Shown in pieces: positions 1-10,374 of a stretch of 64,000 nt of DNA; within the stretch, counting starts at the first letter, position 1, and each line of letters begins with the position of its first letter. The DNA lies in contig JANEZZ010001497.1 of NCBI GenBank assembly GCA_026122225.1, positions 1,594,117 to 1,658,116 on the forward strand, in the 5' to 3' direction. Position numbers and translations under genes: made by a program. The DNA comes from Heloderma charlesbogerti. Taxonomy: Eukaryota; Chordata; Lepidosauria; Squamata; Helodermatidae. Below the pieces are notes generated by a model. The model was not told the DNA's origin. It saw only the letters and a program-made list of their open reading frames with translations, and searched no databases.

Positions 1-720
1 ACCATACATGCAATGCCTCTGGGGAGCTGACAATCTGAAAAAAAGAACATATTAAAATAATCATGTGTACAATAAAATGGGGAACACTAGAATCAGAAAG
101 AGCACTTTAAAAAATGAGACCAGAGGATCACAAATCTGCAGTGTTACATTAGATAAGAACGAAAGGTCAGGGGCTGAGGACCTCCTAAACTGACAGTTTA
201 ATTGGGAAGGCACTGTGTTTGGTTTTTAGTGTTTGTATTGCCGCATTGGTTATTGTTTGAGTTGTACTGTGGTATGCCAACTTGGGAGGGCTCCATCACT
301 CCAGCCACAGACAAGTCAGTTACTATTTCTATACCTCATTCTGGGAGTGGCATGATTGGCTTGAAAACCCCAGTGTCTTGCCTATGCCCATCTAGGAAAT
401 TGTGAATGGGAAACTTGTGCAATTCGAGCAGTGACTGAGTGGGAGATTTCTGCAAATCTCCCCAAATTTGTGCAAATTTCATCCACAGACTACAATGGGG
501 CTCATTTACTCTACTGAGCAGATAGATCAGCTATCAGATCATTTATCAGATAGATGCGCAGATCAGAACATTTGCACAAACCAAACTGGGAATTGGGAAC
601 AGGCTGGACAAAGAATGTGTTCAAAAACATGTAAATATTTTCATTGGACACATGTTCATGCTCGCGTTCGGAGCTTCGAACAGGGCATGCTCACATCCTA
701 TGTGAGCAACAGCAGAATTC
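1..720. other. no recognisable gene or repeat
   Basis: I see no convincing coding exon, RNA gene or named repeat here. The open frames are short and lack domain similarity. It is AT-rich intergenic sequence. Confidence 0.4.
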
Positions 721-724
721 TCAT

Positions 725-1190
725 ACATCCCTATAGTGGGGCCAGATTACCTGAGGGATTTTCTACTTCTGTATATAATTGCCCAGACCCTAACATCCTC
801 AAAGGCCCTTCTTCGTATGCCCCCATCTAATGAGGTGAGGTGGGTGGCTAAGGAGAGGGCCTTTTTAGTAGTGGCATCCCAGTTGTGGAATGACCTCCCA
901 AGAGGGGCTTGCCTGACACCTACATTGTGAGGTTTGTGATGCCAGGTGAAGATTCCTCCCCCAGCTTTTTAGCCATTCAGTTTTAAAAGATTACATTAGT
1001 GTGTTTTTAAATGTTTGCACTGCCACTGACCTTTATTTTGGTTACTACTCTGGTTTTATTCTATTTGAAAGTCATGGTTTTATATTATGTTTGAGTATGC
1101 CATTGTGTTTTATGGTTTAAGCTTTGTCTTATAAACTGATTTGGCTAATGGGCAGTATAGAAATGAATTAAAAATATATAAAAATACAAT
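725..1190 (+). repeat. L2-type LINE 3' end, degenerate
   Basis: The segment at 840-930 still translates to the C-terminal block shared by L2-clade LINEs (an ERAFLVVASQLWNDLP-like stretch) and is followed by an AT-rich 3' tail like that of the better-preserved copies at 8990-9870 and 23395-23790. Stops and gaps show it is a relic. The 5' boundary is uncertain. Confidence 0.6.
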
Positions 1191-1194
1191 CATT

Positions 1195-1601
1195 GCTATT
1201 ACTAAGTGACAGTCAAGGTTATGATTACCTTATACTGGTAGGATAAAGGAATTCTGCATGTGTGCAAAGATGCCCCTTCTTCTTTGATATTATATCACAT
1301 TATATTCCATAAACTGAATCACAAACTCAGGAACACACATGGCTACTCAGAGAGAAAACACATTGAGTTTAATAATGCTTACTCACAAGTAAAAACATTG
1401 GTTTGCAATTCTAATTTTGAAGCACCAAGGAGGGGTAGGGCAGAAAAGCTTAACACGGTGTCTTCCCTATTAAATACATTAAAAACCAAACACAGATTAA
1501 AAACATGCATTAAAAAACAAATTAAAAAGACTTATTAAAGCACACAGTAAAAACACAGTCAAACACACACTGAAAGCACATTAAAAACACACATTAAAAA
1601 C
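1195..1601. repeat. AT-rich sequence ending in a TTAAAAACACAC-like tandem array
   Basis: From about 1480 to 1601 the sequence repeats variants of a TTAAAAACACA unit, giving a low-complexity tract directly at the left end of the first PAL-hAT element. The rest of the stretch shows nothing recognisable. Confidence 0.5.
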
Positions 1602-2411
1602 TAGGGTTGGATGAAAGTCACTTACCTGATCCCGAAGCTTGCTTTGCGGTGGGGGGAGGTGCTCTGTCCCTCCCTGCTGAAATTCTGGCCAGGGGGAGGG
1701 GCCCCATCCCTCCCCACTGAAATTCTGGCCGGGGGGGAGTGCCCTGTCTCTCTGGCCACGAAACCTCTTCTCCTGCCGGGACGCAAATGGCGGCGGCCAT
1801 AGCTGCCCCCATTTGCATCCCTGGCCTGCAGTCAGCCGTCATAGGCTATGTAAATGTTTACATAGCCTATCACGGCTGACTTTGAAAAAAAAAAGCGTGT
1901 ACGCAAATTGCAGCGCCCACGGGCGCCGCCATTTGCATTCCTTATTTTGGCACGGGTAGTCTATGTAAATATTTATGTAGACTACCCGTGCCAAAATAAG
2001 GAACGCAAATGGTGGCTCCCATGGACGCCGCCATTTCCGTACGCGCTTTTTTTTTTTCAAAGTCAGCCGTGATAGGCTACGTAAACATTTACGTAGCCTA
2101 TCATGGTGTTTTTTGAAAATCTAGCTGTGATAGGCTACGTAAATCTTTATGTAGCCTATCATGTTTGTTGTTTGTTTTTTTACATGGAAATGGCGGCGGT
2201 GGCAGCCGGTCAGAAGACCGGCTGCTGCCACCGCCGCCAAACCACTGCCAAACCATCGCCAGGAGCCGCCGCTGCCAGGGACATTCGCACAAGGTAAGTC
2301 CCATCCCGGGGGGGGGGAGCAGGGGGGTGGCAGACTGTTTCTCCACCAATTTCAGGGGGCATTGGCATTTGGCCTCCTGGACATTCGTGGAGAAATTCTC
2401 TGACATCCCTA
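1602..2411 (-). mobile_element. PAL-hAT element 1 (B arm left, A arm right)
   Basis: It starts TAGGGTTGGATGAAAGTCACTTACC and ends GAGAAATTCTCTGACATCCCTA. The core holds palindromes of the type ATAGGCTATGTAAATGTTTACATAGCC and GTAGTCTACATAAATATTTAC, with paired GGCGGCNNCCAT blocks. Outward donors CAG/GTAAGT (left) and AAG/GTAAGT (near 2293) are present. Only 2 bp (TC) separate it from element 2, and no 8-bp target duplication is visible, so this junction is rearranged or composite. Confidence 0.8.
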
Positions 2412-2413
2412 TC

Positions 2414-3384
2414 TAGGGATGGCGGAGAATTTCTCCCCGAAACTTCGGGGGGCCAAGCGCCAACGTGTTCGGCCCCCCGAACAAGTTTTGGGGAGAAATC
2501 CTCCGCACCCCCCCCGCCCCCGCACCCCCCCCGGGACGGGACTTACCTTCCCTGAATGTCCCTCCCGGCGGCGGGTCCGGCTGGCGGTTCGTCCGGTGTT
2601 CGAGCGGGGCGGGAGCGGCAGCCGGTCTTTCGACCGGCTGCCGCCCCCGCCATTGCAATGAAAGAAAAAAAAAAAAAGTCCCCTGATAGGCTACGTGATG
2701 ATTCACGTAGCCTATCACGGCTAGATTTGCAAAGTCAGCCGTGATAGGCTACGTGAATCGTCATGTAGCCTATCACGGGTGACTTTAAAAAAAAAAAAAA
2801 AAGTGTGTACGGATAATGGCGGCCCCCATAGGGAGCCGCCATTCGCGTTCCTTATTTAGTTGCTGTAGTCTACGTAAATGTTTATGTAGACTACGGTGAA
2901 AATAAGGGCAACGCAAATAGCGTTGCCCTTATTTTTGCCATAGTCTACGTAAACATTTATGTAGACTACAGCACCTAAATAAGGAACGCAAATGGCGGCT
3001 CCCTATGGGGGCCGCCATTCGCGTACGCTTTTTTTTTTTTTTTAAGTCACCCGTGATAGGCTACGTGATGATTCATGTAGCCTATCACGGCTGACTTTCC
3101 AGATCTAGCCGTGATAGGCTACGTGAATCGTCACGTAGCCTATCAGGGGACGTTTGTTGGTGTGTTTTTTTACTTTCGAGTTCGCAGCCGGGCGAGGCGG
3201 GAAGCCTCCTCCCCGGCCTGAATTTCGGCCGGGCGAGGCGGGAAGCCTCCTCCCCAGCCTGAATTTCGGCTGGGCGAGGTGGGAAGCCTCCCCCCCGCCT
3301 GAACTTCGCGGGGGGAGCAGCGAAGCGCTCCCCCCCACCGCGAACAAGCTGCGAGAAAAGGTAAGTGACTTTCGTCCACCCCTA
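2414..3384 (+). mobile_element. PAL-hAT element 2 (A arm left, B arm right)
   Basis: It is a near-consensus copy: TAGGGATGGCGGAGAATTTCTCC at the left and GGTAAGTGACTTTCGTCCACCCCTA at the right. The hierarchical palindrome spans about 2678-3150, centred near 2925. Outward donors AAG/GTAAGT are intact at both ends. In the A arm, read on the minus strand, an ATG at about 2657 (G at -3, G at +4) opens a frame that runs without a stop to the donor near 2547. Confidence 0.88.
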
Positions 3385-3709
3385 AAGAACACCCAAAGCA
3401 GAAACCATTTAAAAAACAAACAAACATCAGAAAGAGCAGGGAAGCCACCAAATGTTCTTAATGGGGCAACCAATGTTCAAAATGCCAGAGAGAGGCTTCT
3501 AAGCACTGTGGGAGCTCTACTGGGGGAAAGCTCCCCATTTTGTCCAAGGTTCTATTTGGCTTGAGTCCACATAGGCCTCAGCTAATAATCGTGCCAAAGT
3601 TCATATTTACTTGACTCAGAATGCAACCAATTCCAGCTCAAAATTCCCTGTGCCACAGTGAATCAAGTCTTGTGTCCCTGACAATTTTTTCTCCAACTGA
3701 GATGGTGAT
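3385..3709. other. no recognisable gene
   Basis: Unique-looking sequence between PAL-hAT element 2 and a TIR element. I see no supportable feature. Confidence 0.35.
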
Positions 3710-4216
3710 GGCACAATCCTATTCAGGCAGGCGGCTGCCTCTGAACTTGGAGGTGACAACCTCTCCAATGCAGGGAACGAGAAGCATGGAGGGGGTCGTT
3801 CCCTCCATGCTTCTCCTGCCCTGCATTTTCGGGTAGACAGCTGATTGCGGCTGTCTAGCCGCAGGAGGGCTGAGCAGGGGAGGAAGCTGCTGTACGATGC
3901 ATAGGATGTGTCCTGGAGTGAGTTCCAGGGCGGGGAGGGCAGAAATGCCTGTATGACACATAGGACGGGTCATACAGGCATTTCTGCCATCCCTGCCCTG
4001 GAACGCCCTCCAGGAACATGCCTTTTCAGCCACTCCGTGCTCCTTTTGTGAGCACAGAGCACAGGGTTGTTCTACACTGCCTCCGAGGTAGGGCGGAATG
4101 GGGGGGAGGTCAATTCTCCGGGAACCGATCTTGGAGCACGGGCTCTGGGGTCGGTTCCCAGAAAACCGGATATCCTATAGTTGTCTAGCCGCTGTCTAGC
4201 GGCCATAGGATTGCTA
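3710..4216. mobile_element. second TIR family (GCAATCCTATGG ends), copy 1
   Basis: The ends read CACAATCCTATTC and CCATAGGATTGCTAC, an imperfect terminal inverted repeat. Inside are two near-perfect hairpins, at about 3779-3817 and 3940-3986. The layout matches copies at 12438, 16772 and 41907. There is no reading frame with transposase similarity, so this is a short non-autonomous DNA element of unassigned superfamily. Confidence 0.65.
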
Positions 4217-4296
4217 CATAAACTGACTTTACAACTTTTACAAAGTTATAGTATTTAGGACTTTTTAGTGTAGAGCAAATTGTGTAGAGCAAATAG

Positions 4297-5200
4297 TAGG
4301 GATGGCGGAGAATTCCACCACGGATTTCAGTGAGGCCAAATGCCAGTGCCAGTGCATTCGGCCCCCTGAAATCCGTGGCGGAATGGCCTCCCACCCCCGC
4401 CCCCCTGAGGATTCCCCCCGAGACGAGGCTTACCTGGGGTGGATGTTCCGGCAGCGGCTGCTCCGGCAGTGGCGGCAGCCGCGGTGGCTGGTCTTTCAAC
4501 CGGCTGCCATGGCCGCCATTTGCATCTGCTGTTTGCCGTGGTAGGCTACATAAGTATTTATGTAGCCTATCATGGCAAGCAAAAAAAACACCTGTTGTAT
4601 GCAAGTGGCAGCGGCTATGGTGGCTGCCATTTGCGTTTCCTATTTTTCACCGTTTTAGCCTACATCAATATTTACTTAGGCAATTACAGCGAAAAAAAGG
4701 GGAATGCAAATAGCGTAGTGGACGCTATTTGCATTCCTTTTTTCCGCCATAATAGCTGATGTACGTAGGCTAAAACGGCGGGAAAAAGGAACACAAATAG
4801 CATCCACTACGCTATTTGCATTCCCCCTTTTTTTCCCACTGTAATAGCCTATGCAAATATTTACGTAGGCTAAAACGGCAAAAGATAGGGAATGCAAATG
4901 GAGGCTGCCGTAGCCGCCGCCTTTTGGGTACGCTGTTTTTTTTTTGTTTGTTTTTTGCCTGCCGTGATAGGCTACATAAATTTGCGTCCGCAGCAGCCAG
5001 TCTGCGGCCGGAACTCCGGCTGCGGATGGCCCTGGCCAGCTGCTCTGTGGAGCCTCCACGGAGCGGAGCCAGCCAGGCAGGATTCTGGGGGTGGTCCGGA
5101 TCCCTTCCCCCCCATCGAGGATTCCAGGGGGAGAGACAGAGCACCTCCCCCTCACTGCGAATCAATCCGCAAAAAGGTAAGTGACTTTCGTACATCCCTA
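4297..5200 (+). mobile_element. PAL-hAT element 3, target duplication GCAAATAG
   Basis: The element is flanked by perfect 8-bp direct repeats at 4289-4296 and 5201-5208. It belongs to the subfamily starting TAGGGATGGCGGAGAATTCCACC, with TTAGCCTACNTNAATATTTAC palindromes and paired GCAAATAGCGTAGTGGACGCTATTTGC blocks. Donors are CAG/GTAAGC (outward left) and AAG/GTAAGT (outward right). It interrupts a CR1 3' fragment. Confidence 0.9.
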
Positions 5201-5208
5201 GCAAATAG

Positions 5209-5635
5209 TGTAGAGGTTGTACAGAACTATGCATGGTGGAGAGAAAGTGAACAGGGACAAGTTTTTGTTGGTGTTGTTGTTGTTTCCCCTTCTCTCATAA
5301 TACAGGGTCATCGTATAAACCTGAATGGAGGGAGATCAAAGACAAAAGGAAGTATGTTTTCACACATTGCATAGTTTCTATGGAATTCACTACCACAAGA
5401 TGTAGTCTTGGCCACATTCTTGGACAGCTTTAAAAGTAGGTTACATAATGGTTACAGAAGCAGTATTCATCTCAATACCAGTCGCTGAGGTACACAATCG
5501 GGAGGGTGCTACTATATTTTGTGTCCAGTGTGTGGGCTTCCCAGAAGCATATGGTTGGCCAGTATGGGAAGTAGGATGCTGGACTAGATAGACATTTGCT
5601 CTGATTTAGCAGGGCTTTTCTTATGTTCTTATGAC
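5209..5635 (+). repeat. CR1 LINE 3' end
   Basis: The sequence follows the conserved CR1 3' order: a TACAGAACTATGCATGG-like stretch, a WNSLP-type GGAATTCACTACCAC segment, then GCTGGACTAGATAGAC and a terminal TTCTTATGTTCTTATG microsatellite. It is a 5'-truncated, degenerate copy that was split by PAL-hAT element 3. Confidence 0.7.
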
Positions 5636-5885
5636 TTCAGCATGGACAGATCTGCAATCAGTCCTTGCTTATGTGGTTGTCCAGTGGATGTGACAACACA
5701 TTAGGAGTGCCAGGGCATGGTGATGACACCATCCCAGGAACTATACATCCCAGTTGTCCTTGTGTTTGTGATGCACCATTTCAGTCTTATGTTGAGGCCT
5801 CCTGGCTGCCCCTACCAGAGAAGATCCAGATGACAGGAGAGGCATAGTGCTGCAAGGCTTGGAAACCCATGGCTGGGGTTTTAGT

Positions 5886-6773
5886 TAGGGATGGCAGAGA
5901 ATTTCTCCCCGAAACTTCGGGGGGCCGAGCGCCAACGTGTTCGGCCCCCCCCAACAAGTTTCGGGGAGAAATCCTCCGCACCCCCCCTGCACCTCGCACC
6001 CCCCCGGGACGGGACTTACCTTCCCTGAATGTCCCTCCTGGCGGCGGGTCCGGCTGGCGGTTCGTCGGGTGTTCGAGTGGGGCGGGAGCGGCAGCCGGTC
6101 TTTCGACCGGCTGCCGCCGCTGCCATTGCAATAAAAGATAAAAAACAAAACGTCCCGTGATAGGCTACGTGACGATTCACGTAGCCTATCACGGCTAGAT
6201 TTGCAAAGTCAGCCATGATAGGCTACGTGAATCGTCACGTAGCCTATCACGGGTGACTTAAAAAAAAAAAAAAAGTGTGTACGCGAATGGCGGCCCCCAT
6301 AGGGAGCCGCCATTCCCGTTCCTTATTTGGTTGCTGTAGTCTACGTAAATGTTTACGTAGACTATGGCGAAAATAATACGGCGAAAATAAAATAATTATT
6401 TTCGCCGTAGTCTACATAAACATTTATGTAGACTACAGCAACTAAATAAGGAATGCGAATGGCGGCTCCCTATGGGGGCCGCCATTCGCGTACGCACTTT
6501 TTTTTTTTTTTTTAAAGTCACCCATGATAGGCTATGTGACGATTCACGTAGCCTATCATGGCTGACTTTGCAGATCTAGCTGTGATAGGCTACGTGAATC
6601 GTCACGTAGCCTATCAGGGGGCGTTTTTTTGGGTTTTTTTTACTTTCGCGTTCGCGGCCGGGCGAGGCGGCAAGCCTCTCCCCCGGCCTGAACTTTGCGG
6701 GGGGAGCAGCGAAGTGCTCCCCCCCACCATGAACAAGCTGCTAGTAAAGGTAAGTGACTTTCGTCCACCCCTA
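5886..6773 (+). mobile_element. PAL-hAT element 4, target duplication GTTTTAGT (type example)
   Basis: Perfect 8-bp duplications flank it at 5878-5885 and 6774-6781. The A arm (5886-6150) holds a long GC hairpin. The core (about 6156-6623) reads a-a-b-c-centre-c'-b'-a'-a', where a is GATAGGCTACGTGACGATTC with its inverse, b is a GCGGCCCCCATAGGGAGCCGC block, and c is GTAGTCTACGTAAATG with its inverse; the centre lies near 6395. The B arm ends GGTAAGTGACTTTCG plus 11 bases. Both outward splice donors are intact. No transposase is encoded. Confidence 0.93.
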
Positions 6774-6781
6774 GTTTTAGT

Positions 6782-8914
6782 GGGACCCAATGGGGTCTGG
6801 GTGTTCTTGGAAAGTTTTTGGGCCCTGTAAGGCTTTCAGGTATGCTAGAAACTTTTCCCTGGATGGTTGGTAGCAAAAATGAAGCAGGCACCCCACTTAA
6901 ACGATAGAGGATGGGTCAACAATTAGCTTCAAATCCAAAGCCAGGTGCACATGTCAGACATAAGGAGAGAAAGATGGACACAAAGCTTGCTTTGTGTCAA
7001 AAAACCATGCAAGTACTCCTGTTTTGAGTGACACCTCAATTTTTAATATTGATTAGCCTTCATTCAATATTGGTATTAAAGCCAAAGAAGAATCCCCTCA
7101 GTTATCAGACTCATTCATAGTCATGCTGCCAAATCCCATTATTAATCAACTCATCGGTCAAAACTCATCCATTCGTAATGCTCAGCTTTGTAGCCAGCAT
7201 AGATCAATCTTTTGGAAATTTGGATCAATCTATTGGAAATTTATTTATTGGATCAATAAACTTATTGGATCCATCTACTGGAAATTTGCTATTAGGTTTG
7301 GAATTGCAAGCTTCAGAGCATACGCGGTCTGCATCTAATATTGCCATTTCTACACATGTGCTGAGTTGGTTGGTTTGGCCCTTGAATGATCCAGTGTTTC
7401 CACACTGCTTCCCTTGTTGCCATTGCTGCTGACACTCTGGGTCCATCTTCTCCTCTCTTCTCATGTCATGCAAGCCATCAAATCAGAAAAGGGCCACATC
7501 ATGGGGTGACACATCACATCATGCTGCACTATTCCAAACTCCCAAGTTGCACTTTCATTTTGTGCATGCTCAGACACTTGAATACATGGAAGATGTTCTT
7601 GTATTAAAGGAGAACTCTCATCTGAGCTCACATGAAGGAATTCGTTACTTCCTAAGGAGATAAACTCCCCTGGGCAGAGTTTGCCCATCACTACCCATTG
7701 GTGCTTTCTGACTGGAGCATCAGATTGGAACATCATCAGAAGGGACATTCTGGGTGATGTTCACTTCTGTGCAACTTCTATATTTTCCTATCTTGGAGCT
7801 TGCACCAATATGGATTGCACTGTCTTGGGAGGGGTCAGCAACAAGAGTGGGGTGGGCTGGATAAGAAAAACAAACAAACCAAAACGATGAGAAGAGATTT
7901 TTCAGGCCTTTTGGTACATTAAAATTGTATTTTGTGCTGAAATACATTTAGACATGTGTTTTGAAATATATGTGTCTAGAAATGGATATTTCAAGATAAA
8001 TTTCCTCTGGAAGTGTGTATTTTGAGAGAAAATGTGTTTGCAATGGATAAAATGCAATGCCATGCAAAGGGATGCTGCTGCCTGGAGCACAGCTCAAATA
8101 ATACCCCTTCCTCCAGCAGGGCTAATACATTAAAAGGTCTTGTGCACCATTAAGAAACAATATCTGCCTTCATCTACCCCCTCCTGGCCTCCTCATTGTT
8201 CTCACTGAAGTGTGACTGCAGTGCATGACCAGGTCAGCCCAGATTAAATACATTCAAGCATGTGCACAAATAAACAGGCAGAGGATCCAGGTTATATTCA
8301 GAGCTGTGCGTGTGACAACTCCCTGAGTGTTGTGTTCCATGAGCTTTTGTACAAAATGCCTGAGACACTTCCAAAACGGGAGGGGAAAGATGGGAAAAGG
8401 TGGATCGAATCTAGGTTCACACCACAGAGCCCACTGGACATCTTTTGGGGGATGTTTTATCTCTTTCCATTCCAAAGGCAATGTATGTGTTCATGGACCT
8501 GGCACAAGAGCATGGAGATCTGGGCCTGGTTACTAGTGCTAGGATACTGTCTGGGAATCATACATGAACTATCTTGTGTTCCCTGGAGGAAACATGGGAT
8601 GCATATGTAATAAATGAATGTTAGAAGCCCACTAAAAGAAAAGAAATAACCTTCATATCTGCACCATAGAACACTATCAAAGCCCTTAATGATTGACTCT
8701 TTCTCTTACTGTACCTGTGCAGCAAGGTCCATGTGTTTAGCACAGAGTTCCCATTGCTTTCATAATATTACAGCTCCATTAAAAACATTCATTAGTTCTT
8801 TCATTAGATTATTCATCAAGAAGCATGACCTTTGCACATTGTACCCTGTGTGCAGTACATAAAGTGTTCAGCTTCTTGAAAACTGGGCAGCAAAGAACGG
8901 AAATCAAAAGATAA
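6782..8914. other. no recognisable gene
   Basis: This 2.1-kb stretch is ordinary AT-moderate sequence. A local quasi-tandem of GGATCAATCTATTGGAAATTT occurs at about 7200-7285. I find no defensin-like cysteine pattern, RNA gene or named repeat. Confidence 0.35.
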
Positions 8915-8960
8915 ACAGAAGCCAGCTGGATCAGACCACTGAGTCCAGCATTTGATTTCC
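8915..8960 (-). repeat. short CR1 3' fragment
   Basis: AGCTGGATCAGACCACTGAGTCCAGCATT is the reverse complement of the CR1 3' segment that reads GCTGGACTAGATGGACC...GATCCAGC in other copies of the window. Confidence 0.5.
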
Positions 8961-8989
8961 CAAAGCTCCTCCACTGTTTGGCCAACAGT

Positions 8990-9870
8990 AACTAATATTC
9001 AGAACCATACTCTGAAGACCGAGATACTTTTGGTGGGAGACAAGAGGAGGCTGGGGGATGTTGACCTGGTGTTGAATGGGGTACGGCTACCCTTGAAAGA
9101 CCAGGTCTGCAGCCTGGGGGTCATTTTGGACTCCCAGCTGTCCATGGAGGCTCAGGTGTCAGCTGTGAGCCGGACAGCGCTGTATCAACTCCATCTGATA
9201 TAGTGGTTGCGCCCCTTCCTTCCCGACCATCTGCTCCCATCGGTAGTACATGCCCTGGTCTCCTCTCGTTTAGACTACTGTAATGTGCTTTACGTGGGGT
9301 TACCCTTGAAGACAGTTCGGAAGCTGCAGCTGGTACAGAACACGGCGGCTCGCCTGATTAAAGGCAGCCGCCGGCGAGATCACATCACTCCAGTGCTGAA
9401 GGAGTTGCACTGGTTACCAGTTGTTGTTTTCCAGGCCAAATTCAAGGTGTTGGTTTTGATCTTTAAAACCCCATATGGTTCCAGCCCAGCCTATCTTAAG
9501 GAGCACCTCCAGCAACACCAGACAGGCCACTTAACAAGATCAGCCTCAGATGGCCTTCTCTCTGTCCCATCAGCCAGGACAGCTAGACTGGTGGGGACGA
9601 GGGAGAGGGCCTTCTCTGTGGTGGCCTCCACTCTGTGGAACTCCCTCCCTAAGGAACTCTGTCATGCCCCCTCTTTAATGAGCTTCCACCGTGCATTAGA
9701 AACGTGGTTGTTCAGGCAGGCATTTGGGGTGGGTTAGGGTATTTTAGAAAACGTTTTTATTGTAGAATTTTATTGTTTTAAACTGTTTTATTATATGCTG
9801 TACATCACCCAGAGTGGCTGGGTGACCTGCCAGATGGGCGATTAATACATTTAATAAATTAAAAAATTAA
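8990..9870 (+). repeat. L2-type LINE 3' part with readable RT C-terminus
   Basis: One frame (8952-9737) is interrupted only by a TAG at 9201-9203. It encodes the region downstream of the L2-clade reverse transcriptase catalytic core: RLDYCNVLYVGLP, QNTAARLI, LKELHWLPV and ERAFSVVASTLWNSLP. The 3' tail carries CATCACCCAGAGTGGCTGGGTGACC and ends in AATAAATT. It is 5'-truncated and relatively young, very close to the copies at 23395 and 36880. Confidence 0.8.
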
Positions 9871-10148
9871 AAACTCTCTCTGAACATGGAAGTTCAGTTA
9901 GTTATCCATTTCCATTCGTTCACAGGGATGAGCAAGAATTTCATTTTAGTTCATTGTTACGATTTGTCAAAATTCACAAATTGCTTCATATTCAAGATGG
10001 AAAGAATTTGAGATTTAAAACATTACAAAGTGGGAGGAACTGAAACTGTCCCTCCAGGCCTCAAGCTTTGAATGCTTAGCTCCTTAACATCTGGGCTTGA
10101 GTCTCTGTCAGTCAGTCACATTTGCAGTGCTGAATTAGGGTTGCCATC

Positions 10149-10171
10149 TCTTTCTTTCTTTCTTTCTTTCT

Positions 10172-10201
<30 letters not shown>
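10149..10201. repeat. (CTTT)n microsatellite
   Basis: A nearly pure tetranucleotide CTTT tract with one phase break. Confidence 0.95.
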
Positions 10202-10202
<1 letters not shown>

Positions 10203-10374
10203 GACATGCCCCTCAATGATAACAAGTATATGGCAGGTAGGTACAACATGGTCTACTCCATGCTGGTAATAGCTATACCTATTGAATAGGGCTGGTGCAG
10301 ATGATAATTTTGTTTCCATTTATTGAACAGAATTTTCCAAAATTCACAAATTCCTTCATGTTCAGGAGAGAAAG

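Noticed and set aside
4676..5374. Several 120-160 aa frames on both strands
   Set aside because: They fall in PAL-hAT element 3. Palindromic GC-rich DNA opens frames on both strands; the translations are low-complexity and mirror each other.
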